NCBI RefSeq assembly: GCF_051106095.1
Contig: NC_135793.1
Location: 9,720,501-9,784,500, forward strand
Direction: 5' to 3'
Origin: Pogona vitticeps
Lineage: Eukaryota; Chordata; Lepidosauria; Squamata; Agamidae
Length of the DNA: 64,000 bases
Below, piece after piece: positions 1-11,694 of the stretch. Both the position numbers and the translations under genes were made by a program. The notes beneath the pieces were generated by a model that was not told where the DNA came from, did no database searches, and was given only the letters and a program-made list of their open reading frames with translations. The first letter of the stretch is position 1. Every line of letters starts with the position of its first letter.

Positions 1-168
1 ACTAGTCGCCTGTCTTTTTCAATTTTTTTTCCGTTGTGGAATTCAGTCTTTTTTTGAGTTACACATGTACAATCTGAGTAGGTCTGAGCCTTTCCAGAAA
101 GCACAGAAGAGATGCAGAAAAGGATTGAGGATTATTTTAAGCTCATCAATTTTAAAACAACAACATAC

Positions 169-337
169 CTCGATATTCTGGAGCAGGGACATGAGGGGTT
201 TCCTCAACATATACCTCATTTGTTTGCCCCTGTGCAGCATAGTAACCAGATCCTAGTATAAGGAGGGAAGAAACAAGAAGTAACAAGTTTATTGGACGGA
301 TCGCATCCATACCCAACCTAGAATAGTCTCGTCTCAT
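169..337 (-). CDS. SRPX2: SRPX2, first coding exon (partial gene, rest lies left of the window)
   Basis: Reading the minus strand from 337 gives a basic start, a hydrophobic signal-peptide core (INLLLLVSSLLIL), then GSGYY, NEVYVEE and PAPEYR. These match the N-terminus of sushi-repeat-containing protein SRPX2, where human has GSGYY, NEVYAEE and PALDYR. SRPX2 is a secreted protein with sushi and HYR domains that acts in the matrix, binds uPAR and promotes synapse formation and angiogenesis. The exon ends in phase 1 with donor GTATGT just below 169, the phase expected for the next Val codon. A good acceptor (pyrimidine tract then AG) ends at 341, only three bases upstream of the ATG, so an upstream 5'UTR exon must exist. 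A second in-frame ATG at 310 would give a shorter signal peptide; the first ATG gives a length closer to human. The sushi domains are outside the window. The position head to head with TSPAN6 supports the call. Confidence 0.85.
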
Positions 338-539
338 GATCTTAGGGGAAAGAGCTTGGAAAAGTTACTGTTTTGGACTACGAACCCCAGAATCACCCAG
401 AGTATTTTAAATGGGCTTGAATGTGGGACAATGATCCTATTGATTGGGATGGGGGACAAGAAAGTCTTTGGCAATGTTTCGGTGCCTGTAGCTGATAATC
501 TTAAGTGTCCTTGGTTTGCTTTTTAATAACCTTGCTGTG

Positions 540-885
540 GTGCTGTGGGCTGTGGTGGCGCTGTGGGCTAAACCGCAGAAGCCTCTATGCTACAGGGTCA
601 GAAGACCAGCAGTTGTAAGATCGAATCCACGCGGCGGAGTGAGCACCCGTCGCTTGTCCCAGCTCCTGCCAACCTAGCGGTTCGAAAGCATGCAAATGCG
701 AGTAGATAAATAGGAACCACTTCTGTGGGAAGGTAATAGCGTTCCGTGTCTAAGTCGCACTGGCCATGTGACCACAGAAGATTGTCTTCGGACAAACGCT
801 GGCTCTATGGCTTGGAAACGGGGACAAGCACCGCCCCCTAGAGTCGAACACGACTGGACAAAAATTGTCAAGGGGAACCTTTACC
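540..885 (+). repeat. Sauria-type SINE (tRNA head, BovB-like tail)
   Basis: The element has a tRNA-like head with A-box-like and B-box-like (AGATCGAATCC) segments, a middle part and a tail reading GAGTCGAACACGACTGGAC then CCTTTACC. It is flanked by 13-bp target duplications TAACCTTGCTGTG at 527-539 and 886-898, so its ends are exact. The GTCGGACACGACT-like tail is shared with BovB LINEs, which mobilise this SINE family. Confidence 0.8.
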
Positions 886-2566
886 TAACCTTGCTGTGCA
901 TGCACAGTTTGTAGGTAGAATCAGAGACTCGTGTCCGCGCCCCCAATCCTCCGCCTCTTGTGGGTGCATGCAAGAAAAGACAAGATTGCTGCCACTTTGG
1001 TTTAGGAGACTAACAGAGACAGAGAATGGACACTAGAGAATTAAATAGAATCAACTGTACTGAATATATCATAGGAGAAGCGAATATTTATAAACAGCAT
1101 TTTGTGCTGCAATTAGCTTATTCTATGAAAATGAGCACTGGGCTTATGTTTTTAAATTGTTGCAGAGTCTTTCTGGTAAAATTCCTTTTTGCTACACAGC
1201 AGAAGTACGGAGACTCAAAGAGAGAATAGCAACAAGTTCCTCAGATGGTCCACTTCAGTAACTCAGAGACATTTGTAGGAGAAAAAAAAAAGTTTAATTC
1301 CTCATCGTTGCAAGCAGATCAATAGCAAACAAACAACTGACTCCAGCAGACTTTAGCAAAGAGATGGGGCTTTCTTTGAAATCAAAGGTTGGGAAGAATA
1401 ATTTATTAGTGATGGATAGATAATCACCCCAGCCCAGAAAAATGTTCCTCCCAGTCCCACATATTGCAGACAGTATGTGAGGTTGCAAATAAAATTCCAA
1501 ATGATACTGGCTCTCCCATTTCAAAATAAAGCTTTAGTTGTAGCAGATAGCCCTCCAGTATCAATATTCACAAAATATGTAAATATTTTCTCCCCCACAG
1601 CAGCTACAGCATCAGTTTGTTAGCAGGCAACAGAATTTCTTGTGCCAGTTTCATTAAGTAGAGGAAGTGCCACAGGGATATAGAGGACCAGGGAGCAGAT
1701 TAAGTCCATTCCATCACTCAAAAAATCCACGCATGTTTCTGCTCCCTTCCATCAGACTCATAGGGCTATCTAAATTAATTCCTTATTAGAATTCGGCCCG
1801 GAACCTCAGAGCAATCGCTGTGTATATTTCTGCTTCTTATGTGTACTGAATAAATATTGCCCCGAGAAATAGGAAACCAATCTGCTAAGATGTGCTACTG
1901 CCAAACTTTAACTGCTCCCTCATACTTTGCCCGGAGAGGGAAATATAAGGGGGAAAAACAAATCAAATCAAAACGAAACACTTCTGTCTTAAAATGTTAG
2001 GCATCCCTCAGACTGTGCATTCCAGCCCACACATGTGTCTGGAGGTGACATGCATTAAATTAACAATATTTTGACACAGCAGTAAATCATCAGGGATGCT
2101 AATTTGCAGCTTTCCTCTCTTTAGGGTGGCCAACTATTCCCTATTTAAAGGGCTTGCAGAGGGCAGTTCTCTCTTTGAAGGTGACCTCTGTTTAAAGGGG
2201 TGGCCAGTCCTGGTTTGATTTAAAGATAGGGAATCACAAAGAGGGAGTTCAGGGGCCTTTAATCGATTAGCAGTATCTGGGCAATAAATCTGGGAGGGTC
2301 AGCTGGCCACAGTCCTCCCCAGTCAGAGATGATGTATAGCAGTTCTCTAAATTATGCAAAAAATTCCTAATATTTCATTTGTACAGCAATTAGAATCCGC
2401 ATCCTTATCCAAATCAATGATCTCTTTTGTCTTCCCTTTTAGTGATACACATCTTCTCTTTTCATGATGTGTAAACGGCCACCCTCCTTCCCATGTGAAA
2501 TGGTTACACTGGTGGTGGCCAGAAGGTAAAGAGGATTTTGTTGGGATCACAGAACCAGTAAACTAG

Positions 2567-2660
2567 GTGGTTTTTTAAAACCACTTCTTTGGATGGGCTC
2601 TTGAGCCCAATAAACATTCTCCTGCAGGAGTGCAGTTGCTAGTTTGAGGCAGCAACTGCA
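2567..2660. repeat. Four consecutive hairpin-forming inverted repeats
   Basis: Four inverted repeats lie in a row: GTGGTTTT/AAAACCAC at 2567-2584, TGGGCTC/GAGCCCA at 2594-2609, the perfect palindrome CTCCTGCAGGAG at 2619-2630, and TGCAGTTGCT/AGCAACTGCA with a 10-base loop at 2631-2660. All arms are perfect. No known family is recognised. Confidence 0.75.
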
Positions 2661-3256
2661 TGACCAAACACCGCAGGATTCGCGCCGGTTATAAAGTGGA
2701 TGAATTTGATTTTTTTAAAACACTGGCCACATGACACGAAGGCTAATTGGAATCAGTCTGGCCCATTTTGCTCTTGACACAGAGGTTTGTTTTCTCTGTC
2801 ACTGCTGGCTACTAATTTTTTTAAAAAACTGGAGTTATTCACAGGGACTTTTCTCTGTGGGATCAGTTATTTCCTTCTGGGAAAGGATTGGGGCCTGTCT
2901 GCAAGTGGTGTTGTGGAGAGGTAGGTGGTCGGGGTGTGATTTTTGGGGACTACAGGAATGTCCACCCCCTGATCTGTCTCTTGAATGTCCCTGAATTTTT
3001 TTATTTTCTTAAAAAATAAATCCAATCTATCACTGAGTCATCGTATTGTTTAGTTTAGTGCTAAATCACTTTGACACAGAAAAAAATAAAAAAATTGCTA
3101 CAAAATAGAAACATCTCTGACAAAATACTACATGTTTCTGTGTAAATTATGAAGGACTTTAGAAAGTTGCTACTTTTTCCTTAACACTGTACAATCCTTT
3201 AAAAACCAATTAGGATGACAATGCACCGTCAAAGGATTGGCAGAGGTGGGCGCAGA

Positions 3257-3300
3257 GGAAGGAAGGAAGGAAGGAAGGAAGGAAGGAAGGAAGGAAGGAA
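3257..3300. repeat. (GGAA)n microsatellite
   Basis: Eleven tandem copies of GGAA, followed by a G run. Confidence 0.95.
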
Positions 3301-4977
3301 GGGGGGTTGTGAACTGAAATATGGATTGCACCAGATCCTTGGGTTTGTACTGGCTCTGAATCAATCCACAGTCTCTGTGTAATCATCACTAACAGAGAAT
3401 TGAAATGGAAGATAGGCTGCGAATCAAACTGCAGCATAGCCAAATCACTCCAAATTGGTTTGCTGGTGAAGCTGCAGTCAAAACTTGTTAATAATTGTGT
3501 AATGCAATCCTATACATTTAAAATTTCCAAGGCCCTGTGGTCCTACTGCCTGTGAGAGTCTTTCTGTAACATGAGGTTCGACAGATCAATAATCTAATTC
3601 TGCAAAAGACCATTTCTTGTATTCATTATTTGGCATTTATGAGATGCCTTTTCAAGTGATCTTTTGGGTATCTAACATGGAAAACCTGCCTTGGAATGAA
3701 GTGTCTGCCTAAATTTTCCAGAGCAGGATCTCAGAATAATCGGGGATTCTAATTGCAGGATTATAATCCTTGAAAAAGCAGTGATATTATAGCTCAAAAC
3801 CTCCACTGGATCAGGAGATATTGTGTTAACTGTTGCTTTTTCTTTCCTTAAGAGGGGGAAACCCCCCCCCCCAAATTCCTTTACTTTTTCTGCAGAGATG
3901 GACAGAACAGAGCATGGGGGAAATTCATGAGACAAAAATAGGTTTTGTGGCGAATGGCACAGAATGAATCTGGATCCTGAATGAATGAGAGAGAGTGCTG
4001 GTAGATGGAATTCCAGCCCCATGAGGTTACTTTTCCACTGGGTTCCCTCACATTCCAGAAGGCACCGTTCATTTGCTTCGCTATCCAGGAACTACTTGTC
4101 TGAATCTCTTTAGTTCTCGCCCGTGTGAATAGACCCGTCTTCCCTTTCGATCTCATTTCAGTTTCTCATGCCCGAAAGGAGGCATTTAAACCCCCATGCG
4201 TTTGCTCTGAAGCCACTTCTCTGCTAAGCAAATCGCCACATATTTCAGCCTCCTCTTTCCTTGATAGCGATGTGTCAGTTCTGAGAGGGGATTTGTTGGG
4301 TCTCGAGGCTGACGAGATGTCATAATAAATGCAGGCGTCTGGGGGCTCCCCCCCTGCCTGTTGGAGTGGCCTTCCTACACTGGCCAGGAGGCACAACATC
4401 AGAGGCGACTGCCCCGGAGAGATGATATGTGGAGTGATGTCCTCATCAAAAGGGCTAGCTTCCTCTGATTAATACAGTCTTTTCCCAGCAGTCTTCCCAC
4501 CCACACATGATTGTCTGCCTCCCTCCTTAAGTTCCTGTGCCACCAGAAATCTCTGTCTTTCCATTTTCTCAAGAGAGAAAGGGCTGACTCAGCCTTCATG
4601 GCCCACAGTGGCCGCAGCTCCTGTGGTGCTGAAAATGAAATGAACATATTGAAGCTATCCAATCTGCCTACAACTGGTAGCAGGATGCCCAGAGGAAGAG
4701 CAGGCCTCTCTGAATTGAACCAGCTACCTGAGCCCATTGGGAGCCAGTTCTAGGGCTACGGATAGGCCAGAACCCAAGATACAGTACATTTAGGGTGGCT
4801 CATGATTCAAGAAGGATGCCTGGCCTGAAATTTTCAGGATGGGGCACCCCTGCTCTGCTCATAAGCATGGCACAGTGCTTAAACTGCAGTACTGCAGTCA
4901 AGACTCTGCTCATGACGTGACTTCAATCCCAACGGGAGGCTGGCATATTATGTACCCAGCTTATGGGGCAGGCAATA

Positions 4978-5278
4978 CAGTGGTGCCTCGCAAGATGAAC
5001 GCCTTGTGGGACAAAAGAACCACAAAAACGAATGGTTTTTTTTTAAATCGCTATGGTGCCTCGCAAGATGGCTTCTTCTATGGCCATGCTTTGCAAGATG
5101 TTCCCCCACCCCCAAGACCAATGCCTCGCAAGATGAAAAAAATTCATTCGTCTTGCGAGGTTCCCATAGGAATGCATTGCAATGCATTCCTATGGGAAAC
5201 CACTTTTCACAAGACGATTTTTTCGCAAGACAGCGCTACTCGTGGAATGGATTACATTCGTCTTGCGAGGCACCACTG
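4978..5278. mobile_element. Tigger-like MITE, copy 1
   Basis: Begins CAGTGGTGCCTCGCAAGA and ends TCTTGCGAGGCACCACTG, an 18-bp near-perfect terminal inverted repeat, with TA on both sides. CAGTGG-type ends plus a TA duplication fit the pogo/Tigger branch of Tc1-mariner. No transposase frame is present. Confidence 0.75.
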
Positions 5279-6984
5279 TATGTAGCTTGCATAATTACAT
5301 TGTAAACTGCTTTAAAAGCACTTTGGGCAGGCTATATAAGCAGCATATTTTGCTTTGCTTTTTTACCTGTGGCAAGATTGCCACTTCGAAGGCAACCTCA
5401 GCCCAGAAGCAGAAAATACAGTTGGGTGGGAAACATGTGCATGGAAACCAAGTGGGGACTCTGCCACTGTAGTGTTGGTATACAAGGAATTATGCCCCAT
5501 AATTGGTGTTGAGTTATAGCATGACCTCTGTTATCCTTCCTTAGCCTGGTGACCTGTTTCAGGTATACATAGACCACAACTTTCATTCTTCTAGGCCGGT
5601 ATAGTGGTCGAACCTTATAAGTCTTCTAGTTTGGCACACCTGGAGCAGGTTCCAGCTTGAGGACGCTGCCCTATTGTGTGTACGTGTGCTTGTGCACATG
5701 CTTCAGGAGAACTTCTCCCAAATGGAATCTGGCCTTCAGGCTGAAAAAGGCCCTCGCATACTTGCCATATCGCTCCTTAGGCAGGATGTCCCCTGGTAGA
5801 GGAATTCAGTTTTGGGTTAATCAGCCAGCTCTGTCAGCTCTGAATCTTTATAACCAACTCCCAATTAATTAAAGAGCACAGCCACGGATTTTGAAGGAGG
5901 GTGGGAGAAATGCCTCCCGTTTCTCCTCTTTCCTGCTGCTATTTAAAAGTCACAGCCGCCTGGCCAGGAAAAACTGCCAAACTTTATACAGGCCAGGCCC
6001 TGTTAAGCCTCAGACACTTCTGGCCAAGCACATCTGTTGCAAGGTTTCCCAGGGGCTTGTAAATGGTTGCAAGAAGAAGAACCCTCTCCCTTGAAAGTCT
6101 TTCGCTTCCCTAGCACAGACAAGCGCATAGATGGCTTTTTAAGAGGACACACAAGCCAAGGAATAGACGTCCCTTGGCAGCCGAATGGAGGAAAGAAAGG
6201 AAGAAGCTCTCCCCTCCTCCTTGCACCTCCCCTCTCCCTTTTACTGTCTGTAACAAATCCAGACAATCTTCCACTTGCCAAATGCTCCCCCCTTCAGCCA
6301 CAGGCAGGGCATGTGGAAAAACTTAGCTCCCGCTTCTGCAGCCGGGAGGGGGGGGGCAAGGAAAAGTTATATTTAGCCATCTGCGGAGGTGACCCTAGCC
6401 CCATCTGTTCTGGTTGGTCCTCTCCCTTTTTCTGACCCCAAGCAAAGCAGGCGCCACCCTCGGTCCCAAGAGGGGGGTCTTGGGTTCGAAAGAGCAGGGC
6501 GTGAGGTTTGTGGGCACATATTTGTTTCTCTTTGGATCTTATTTCTTCAAGATTCTTTGACAAAGCTGGCCGACTTAGAGAAGACACCCAGCAATTCTAT
6601 GGACAGACTGTGGTCTCGGTTGGGGCGGAAGCTCAACCAACCAAGGAGGAGACAATGGCTGGCTAGAAAGCAAATGTTCAAATAGGAACCTGTCTCAAAA
6701 ATAGAGCCAGACAATTTTGGTCCACCGAATGGAGGAATGGGGAATGTGTGGTCCTCCAAGGCAGTTAGATTACAATCCCAATTGTCCCTCAATATTGATT
6801 ATGCTGGGTAGTGTTGATGAGTTTTGTAGTCCTATAACATCTGGAGAACTATGTGTTCTTCAACACAGTCTAGTCCTCCTCCCAGCAGGCAGTGTTTCCA
6901 ACTTGTTACCCAAAGAACAAAATGCATGTGATGCCAATGGCCATGCTTTTTGGGGGTATTTTGGGAGTTGTGTTCTGCAAAGGT
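5279..6984. other. Gene-free stretch
   Basis: Nothing recognisable was seen. Open frames on both strands around 6.0-6.6 kb are low-complexity or proline/glycine rich and lack splice or homology support. Confidence 0.4.
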
Positions 6985-7313
6985 ACGTGGTGGCGCTGCG
7001 GGTTAAATCACAGAAGCCTCTGTGCTGCAAGGTCAGAAGACCAGCAGTCATAAGATCGAATCCACGCAACGGAGTGAGCTCCTGTCACTTGTCCCAGCTC
7101 CTGCCAACCCAGCAGTTCGAAAGCATGTAAAATGTGAGTGGATAAATAGGTACCACCTCAGTGGGAAGGTAACAGCATTCCATGTCTAGTTGCACTGGCC
7201 ACGTGACCATGGAAGCTGTCTTCGGACAAATGCTGGCTCTATGGCTTGGAGACGGGGATGCGCACCATGCCCTAGAGTCAGACATGGCTGGACTAACCCT
7301 TTACCTTTACTTA
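6985..7313 (+). repeat. Sauria-type SINE, second copy
   Basis: Starts with GTGGTGGCGCTGCGGG and ends with CCTTTACCTTTAC. It is more diverged than the copy at 540 and no clear target duplication was found, so the ends are approximate. Confidence 0.7.
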
Positions 7314-9154
7314 AGTCTGTAAAGCTAACTTTTTAACCAATTCCTTCTCCCTCCCTACATTGGACGGTTGATGTACTTACCTTCGTGCCATGTGGAAGAC
7401 ACCACTTTAGCCCAGAGAAAAAGCAGGATGGGGGATGCTCCATGAGGCATCTTAAGTACTTGAAGGATGATTCTAGCTGGCCGAATATTAGGCATGTGGA
7501 ACAGCAGCAAAATCAGGCTGAGACAAAGGAGAAAAGTCACAAGGTTAACAAAAGAGATCAAAAAGGACAAAGCTCGCTCATTGCTGATCTGCTACATTGA
7601 ACCTTGTAATCACTAACACAAGAATGAGAAGACCACAGGTGGTATTTCATCAATGTCAATTTGTATATACTATATGAACTAAATAGAATTATGAATTACA
7701 GGGGAAAAGAGGTTGGAGGCAGAGGAAGAATGAGGTTCTTGGAAGAGGGACTTAACGATAGGCAGCTATAATTAAGACATATTTTATCTGCTCTGGAAGA
7801 AGGCAGAGCCAGTTTTATGGCCATGAAGCTTCATCTTCACAAGAGATGTTGGAAACAGAGTTCATAGCCTGGGAAAATTACTTTTTGGGATCACAGATCT
7901 CCAAATCTCTCAGCCACAACTTGGGGTTCTGGGACTTGTTGATTCAAGCTTTGATTGTTGTCTCTTTCTTGCATCCTGAATACTTTTGCAAGTACCTTGT
8001 GCAATCCAGGACGCAATGCATTCAAGCCAGCGTCTCCTTCCTAACAATTAACACTGGTTACTCACCGTTTCAAATTGACTGTATCTGGCAATAAAAGCAT
8101 GCTAAGTTTAAAGTTAACCATGGCTAAGAATCAGTTAATTGGAAAAACCAGAGAAAAGAGGCAGGAAGGTTAGAGCAATTTAAGCTAGTGTACACAGGAC
8201 TGTCTAGCTAGCAGGAAATCTTAGCAAATAAACAATAAGAAACGTCTTACAAACACACAGAAGCAAGCTGACGGTTGGAATCCTGACAGAAAGAGGCGAG
8301 CAAAGGGGAAAACATCAAAACAGTTTAAAAGTTCTCGGGTAAACAGAAATCAAAAGAGAAAATGAGAGTTTCCAGCTGCTTTCTTTGTATTAAACAGGAC
8401 CAAACAATAAACCCACAATCGGTTGGGTAGCAGTGACTATTTATTTTATTAAAGGGTTACCTCTTTCTTGAGATAGGGCCCTGCCAAGTAGCCAGTTCAT
8501 TTCTAGGCATTAAGTGTTCTGCTTCTGGGATGGTGAAGTCTCGACTGAATGGGCTGGGATGATGGTCTTGGTACATAACTTCTAGATCTCTTGCAGTGCT
8601 TTTAAAATTATTTCTCAATAAATGTTCTTCCCATATGTTTGTTTCTAATTGGGCTGATTTTGATCTTGCATGCCATAATTTTAAACATTCTCATTTAGCT
8701 TGTTTAGTATGACACAAAGAGCACAAGGGAATTAGACACAATTGTGATCGACATATCGCTAGCAGCGAGAATAAATCAATGAATGAATTGCTGAATGGCA
8801 AACCAACACTTCTGTAAATCCAGTTGATTTAATGGATCTACTTAAGTTGTAATTAGCAATCAGTCTAGGCCAGTGTGTCATTAAATGGTTCATTAAAAAT
8901 GACTTCTCTAGGTGTGATACAGTACAGTCTTATACACACACAATGTTAACATAAGAAAAATATTAGAAGATCACAATAAAACAAGGTTGAACATAAAAAA
9001 AGTAGACCTCCATGGACATGACATAAAGCCATACAGGGACCATACTTGCCTATACATCAAAACCATAGGAGTTAAAATAGTAAACCCTATGCTCTGAATA
9101 CCCTGGAGATCAATGATTTCATTGATACAGGAAGTCCCTCCCCTTAGGAAAGTA
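7314..9154. other. Gene-free stretch with one exon-like donor on the minus strand
   Basis: A strong donor, GAAG/GTAAGTAC, lies on the minus strand at 7381/7380, with about 190 bases of open frame upstream of it. It could be a 5'UTR exon of SRPX2, whose coding exon needs one, but there is no sequence proof. The rest shows nothing recognisable. Confidence 0.3.
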
Positions 9155-9582
9155 CAGTGGTGTCTCACAAGACAAATGCCTTGCAGGACAAAAATACTGC
9201 AAGACAAATGATTTTGGCAATGGGGGTTGATGACTCGCAAGACAAATGTCCCTATGGCCGTGCTTCGCAAGACGAATGTTTTCTGATTTTTGTCCCTGCC
9301 TCACATTTGCTGATTTTTAAATGTTTTTCTATGATGTTTAAAAAGTTAACGTTTTTCGACTGAAATTTTTAAAATCATCTGCACAATATGTACGGCTTTA
9401 AAGAGCACTTAATAATCCCTTTGTAAACCAAACTTGACTTTGTTCTCACTTTTTTTGCCCATAGGAACACATTAATTAGATTTCAGTGCATTCCTATGGG
9501 AAAACACATTTTGCAAGATGAATTTTTCACAAGACAACATTAACCGCAGAACGAATTAAATTTGTCTTGCGAGGCACCACTG
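9155..9582. mobile_element. Tigger-like MITE, copy 2
   Basis: CAGTGGTGTCTCACAAGAC at the left end, GTCTTGCGAGGCACCACTG at the right, TA on both sides, 428 bp. It belongs to the same CAAGA/TCTTG end-type as the copy at 4978. Confidence 0.7.
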
Positions 9583-10475
9583 TATTCCATACGTAGTTGC
9601 TGTGGCTGAGTCATTGCTAGATGGGCATCGGGTGGTTTCTGTACAACTGACACACAGACAGCGTCTAGGGCAAGGATGAACAAAATGTGCCTCTTGGGCC
9701 ACATGCACCTCCCGGGGTGTTTTGCGCTTCCCCAGCCCTCCCCCAGCCTCCTCTTTTTTTCAACAAAAGTTATTTTTTGGCTTAATGAAAACTAATTAAC
9801 TCAAACATGAACATGGCAAATTACAAAACTGGAGATAATACTTTGAGCCATTTCTGATTTTCTTTCTTCTTTTCATCTTTGGCAATCTGTGCAAGGTTCC
9901 CGACAGGGTTCAGAGCTACCCATTCCTGCTTTAGGGGTATTCTTGAAACCTTACCGGCAAATTAAAAAGACTAGAGCTTGCACTCTGCGGGTAATAGCCT
10001 TTGAGAAGGCAGAGTCCCTCCACAACAGAATGAGGTGGCTGACTAAGATCTTGTGGAGGCACATCTCAAACGTTGTCATGGTTGTTATTGAAAACACTTC
10101 CCACTGTAGCTAACTGGCTGGTAGTATCTTATCTAGTGGTTAACCGCCTCCTCTTCCAATCCTACTTCACGGTAAGAGCAATTATTTTGCTACAGAATTT
10201 GTGAAATTGAGAGCAGGTTAACTTGTCCACAAAGACACTCTTTGACTTTAGTGAGGATCTCAGATTCTGGTTCCAGAATTTGGAAGAGTAACTTTTTGCA
10301 TGACAATTCCCTCGTGCTAGCACGACTAGTGGATTCTGGGAGCTGTAGTCCAAAGTGCAACTTTTGACTCAAAACAGTGATATTCCCCTTCCTTCTACCG
10401 GCCATTTGTAGTGAGGCTTAAGGGCTTACAGAGTTGCTTGTCTTTAGCTCTAATTGGTCACGTGAACAATTTTTT
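9583..10475. other. Gene-free stretch
   Basis: Only a short copy of the GGACTACAGCTCCCAGAATCC motif is visible, on the minus strand at about 10331-10352. No exon was recognised. Confidence 0.4.
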
Positions 10476-10486
10476 GTTTTGGATTA

Positions 10487-10806
10487 AAAAGGTAAAGGTA
10501 AAGGTTCCCCTTGACAATTTTTGTCCAGTCGTGTTAGACTCTAGGGGGCGGTGCTCATCCCCGTTTCCAAGCCATAGAGCCAGCGTTTGTCTGAAGACAA
10601 TCTTCCGTGGTCACATGGCCAGTGCGACTTAGACACGGAACGCTGTTACCTTCCCACCGAGGTGGTCCCTATTAATCTACTTGCATTTGCATGCTTTCGA
10701 ACTGCTAGGTTGGTGGGAGCTGGGACAAGTGACGGGCTCTCACTCCGTCACTGACCCTGCAGCACAGAGGCTTCTGTGGTTTAGCCCACAGCGCCACCAC
10801 ATCCCG
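10487..10806 (-). repeat. Sauria-type SINE, third copy, reversed
   Basis: Reversed copy: tail (GGTAAAGGTAAAGG) at the left, tRNA-like head at the right. Target duplications GTTTTGGATTA at 10476-10486 and 10807-10817 fix the ends. Confidence 0.8.
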
Positions 10807-11629
10807 GTTTTGGATTACGATTCCAAATGCCCCTACCAGCATGACCACCATGCTACCTAGAATAACTGGAGAGATGTCCTATCCTTGTCATTAACCTTCT
10901 TCATGTGTATATATTATATTATACTCAGTGTGATGTAGTGAGGAGAGAGATGGGCTAGGGCTCCCACACTCAGCCATGGGAACCCATTAGGTGTGTGGAA
11001 CAGTCAAAACCACTCACTTACTTTGAAGCCCTGTTAGAGTCACTATATACCAGTTCTGATATAGTGGCACGTAACTAATTATTATAGGACTAGCATCAAC
11101 TTCTTCCTATTGCTACAACATGTTCTGTTGCTCTCCCCGTTGGGTTCTGGCCTGCTCTAAAGCCATTCAACGGAAAGAGTCCTGCTGAGAAAGAAAGGAA
11201 ATGAATGTTTGAAAAAAGCATAACAGTTCGTAGTGTTAACGTTTCCACAGATAAGGTCCCAGCTGGAACCCTGGCATCTCCTGTTAAAGCCGTGGTATGG
11301 AGGGCCTCCAAAAGGCCACCTGTGGCATTCAATTGTAGCAAAAACAGCAAAGACTGACACTTTAAAAACTTGCAAATTCATTACAGCACGACCTTTTGCA
11401 GACAGTGGTCCCCTTTATCAGAGACATGGGGTATTTTCCACAGCATGCAGGATTGTAGTATTTGGAGGGGTCAGGGGGCAAACAATGCAAAAGTCTTGAC
11501 AGTAGCAATCGTATTAACAACACTGGCTGCTCATCAGACGGTGGCTGATGACACAATCATATTCAGACTATAAAAGGTACTATTATTCATTATCCCAACT
11601 GGAACCTATGATCCTTATCATCTACGGCT

Positions 11630-11694
11630 GGATTACAACTCCTATCATCCCTCACTATTGCTGATGCTGCCTAGGGCTGATGAGAGTTGAGTCC
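11630..11694. repeat. Palindromic ACTACAACTCCC-type repeat
   Basis: GGATTACAACTCCTATCATC on one side and TGATGAGAGTTGAGTCC on the other form an imperfect inverted repeat of about 65 bp. A CCTCCAGATAG-like flank follows on the minus strand, giving a unit of about 100 bp. The same unit recurs through the window. Confidence 0.6.

Larger units (their letters stand above)
899..4977. other. Intergenic or SRPX2 5' intron DNA without a recognised gene
   Basis: I see no conserved coding exon here on either strand; the open frames are short and resemble nothing I know. The stretch holds a cluster of hairpins near 2.6 kb and a GGAA microsatellite, listed separately. A 150-bp stretch near 2120-2250 (ATTCCCTATTTAAAGGGC, then a partly inverted partner) looks like a decayed repeat of unknown family. 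Confidence 0.5.

Noticed and set aside
4839-5285. 148-codon frame near 5 kb
   Set aside because: It runs through the Tigger-like MITE; its repeated SSCEVP or ASQDG words come from the palindromic arms.
7355-7570. Hydrophobic 71-codon frame as a membrane-protein gene
   Set aside because: No homology recognised; only the donor site at its edge is notable, and it fits a noncoding exon better.
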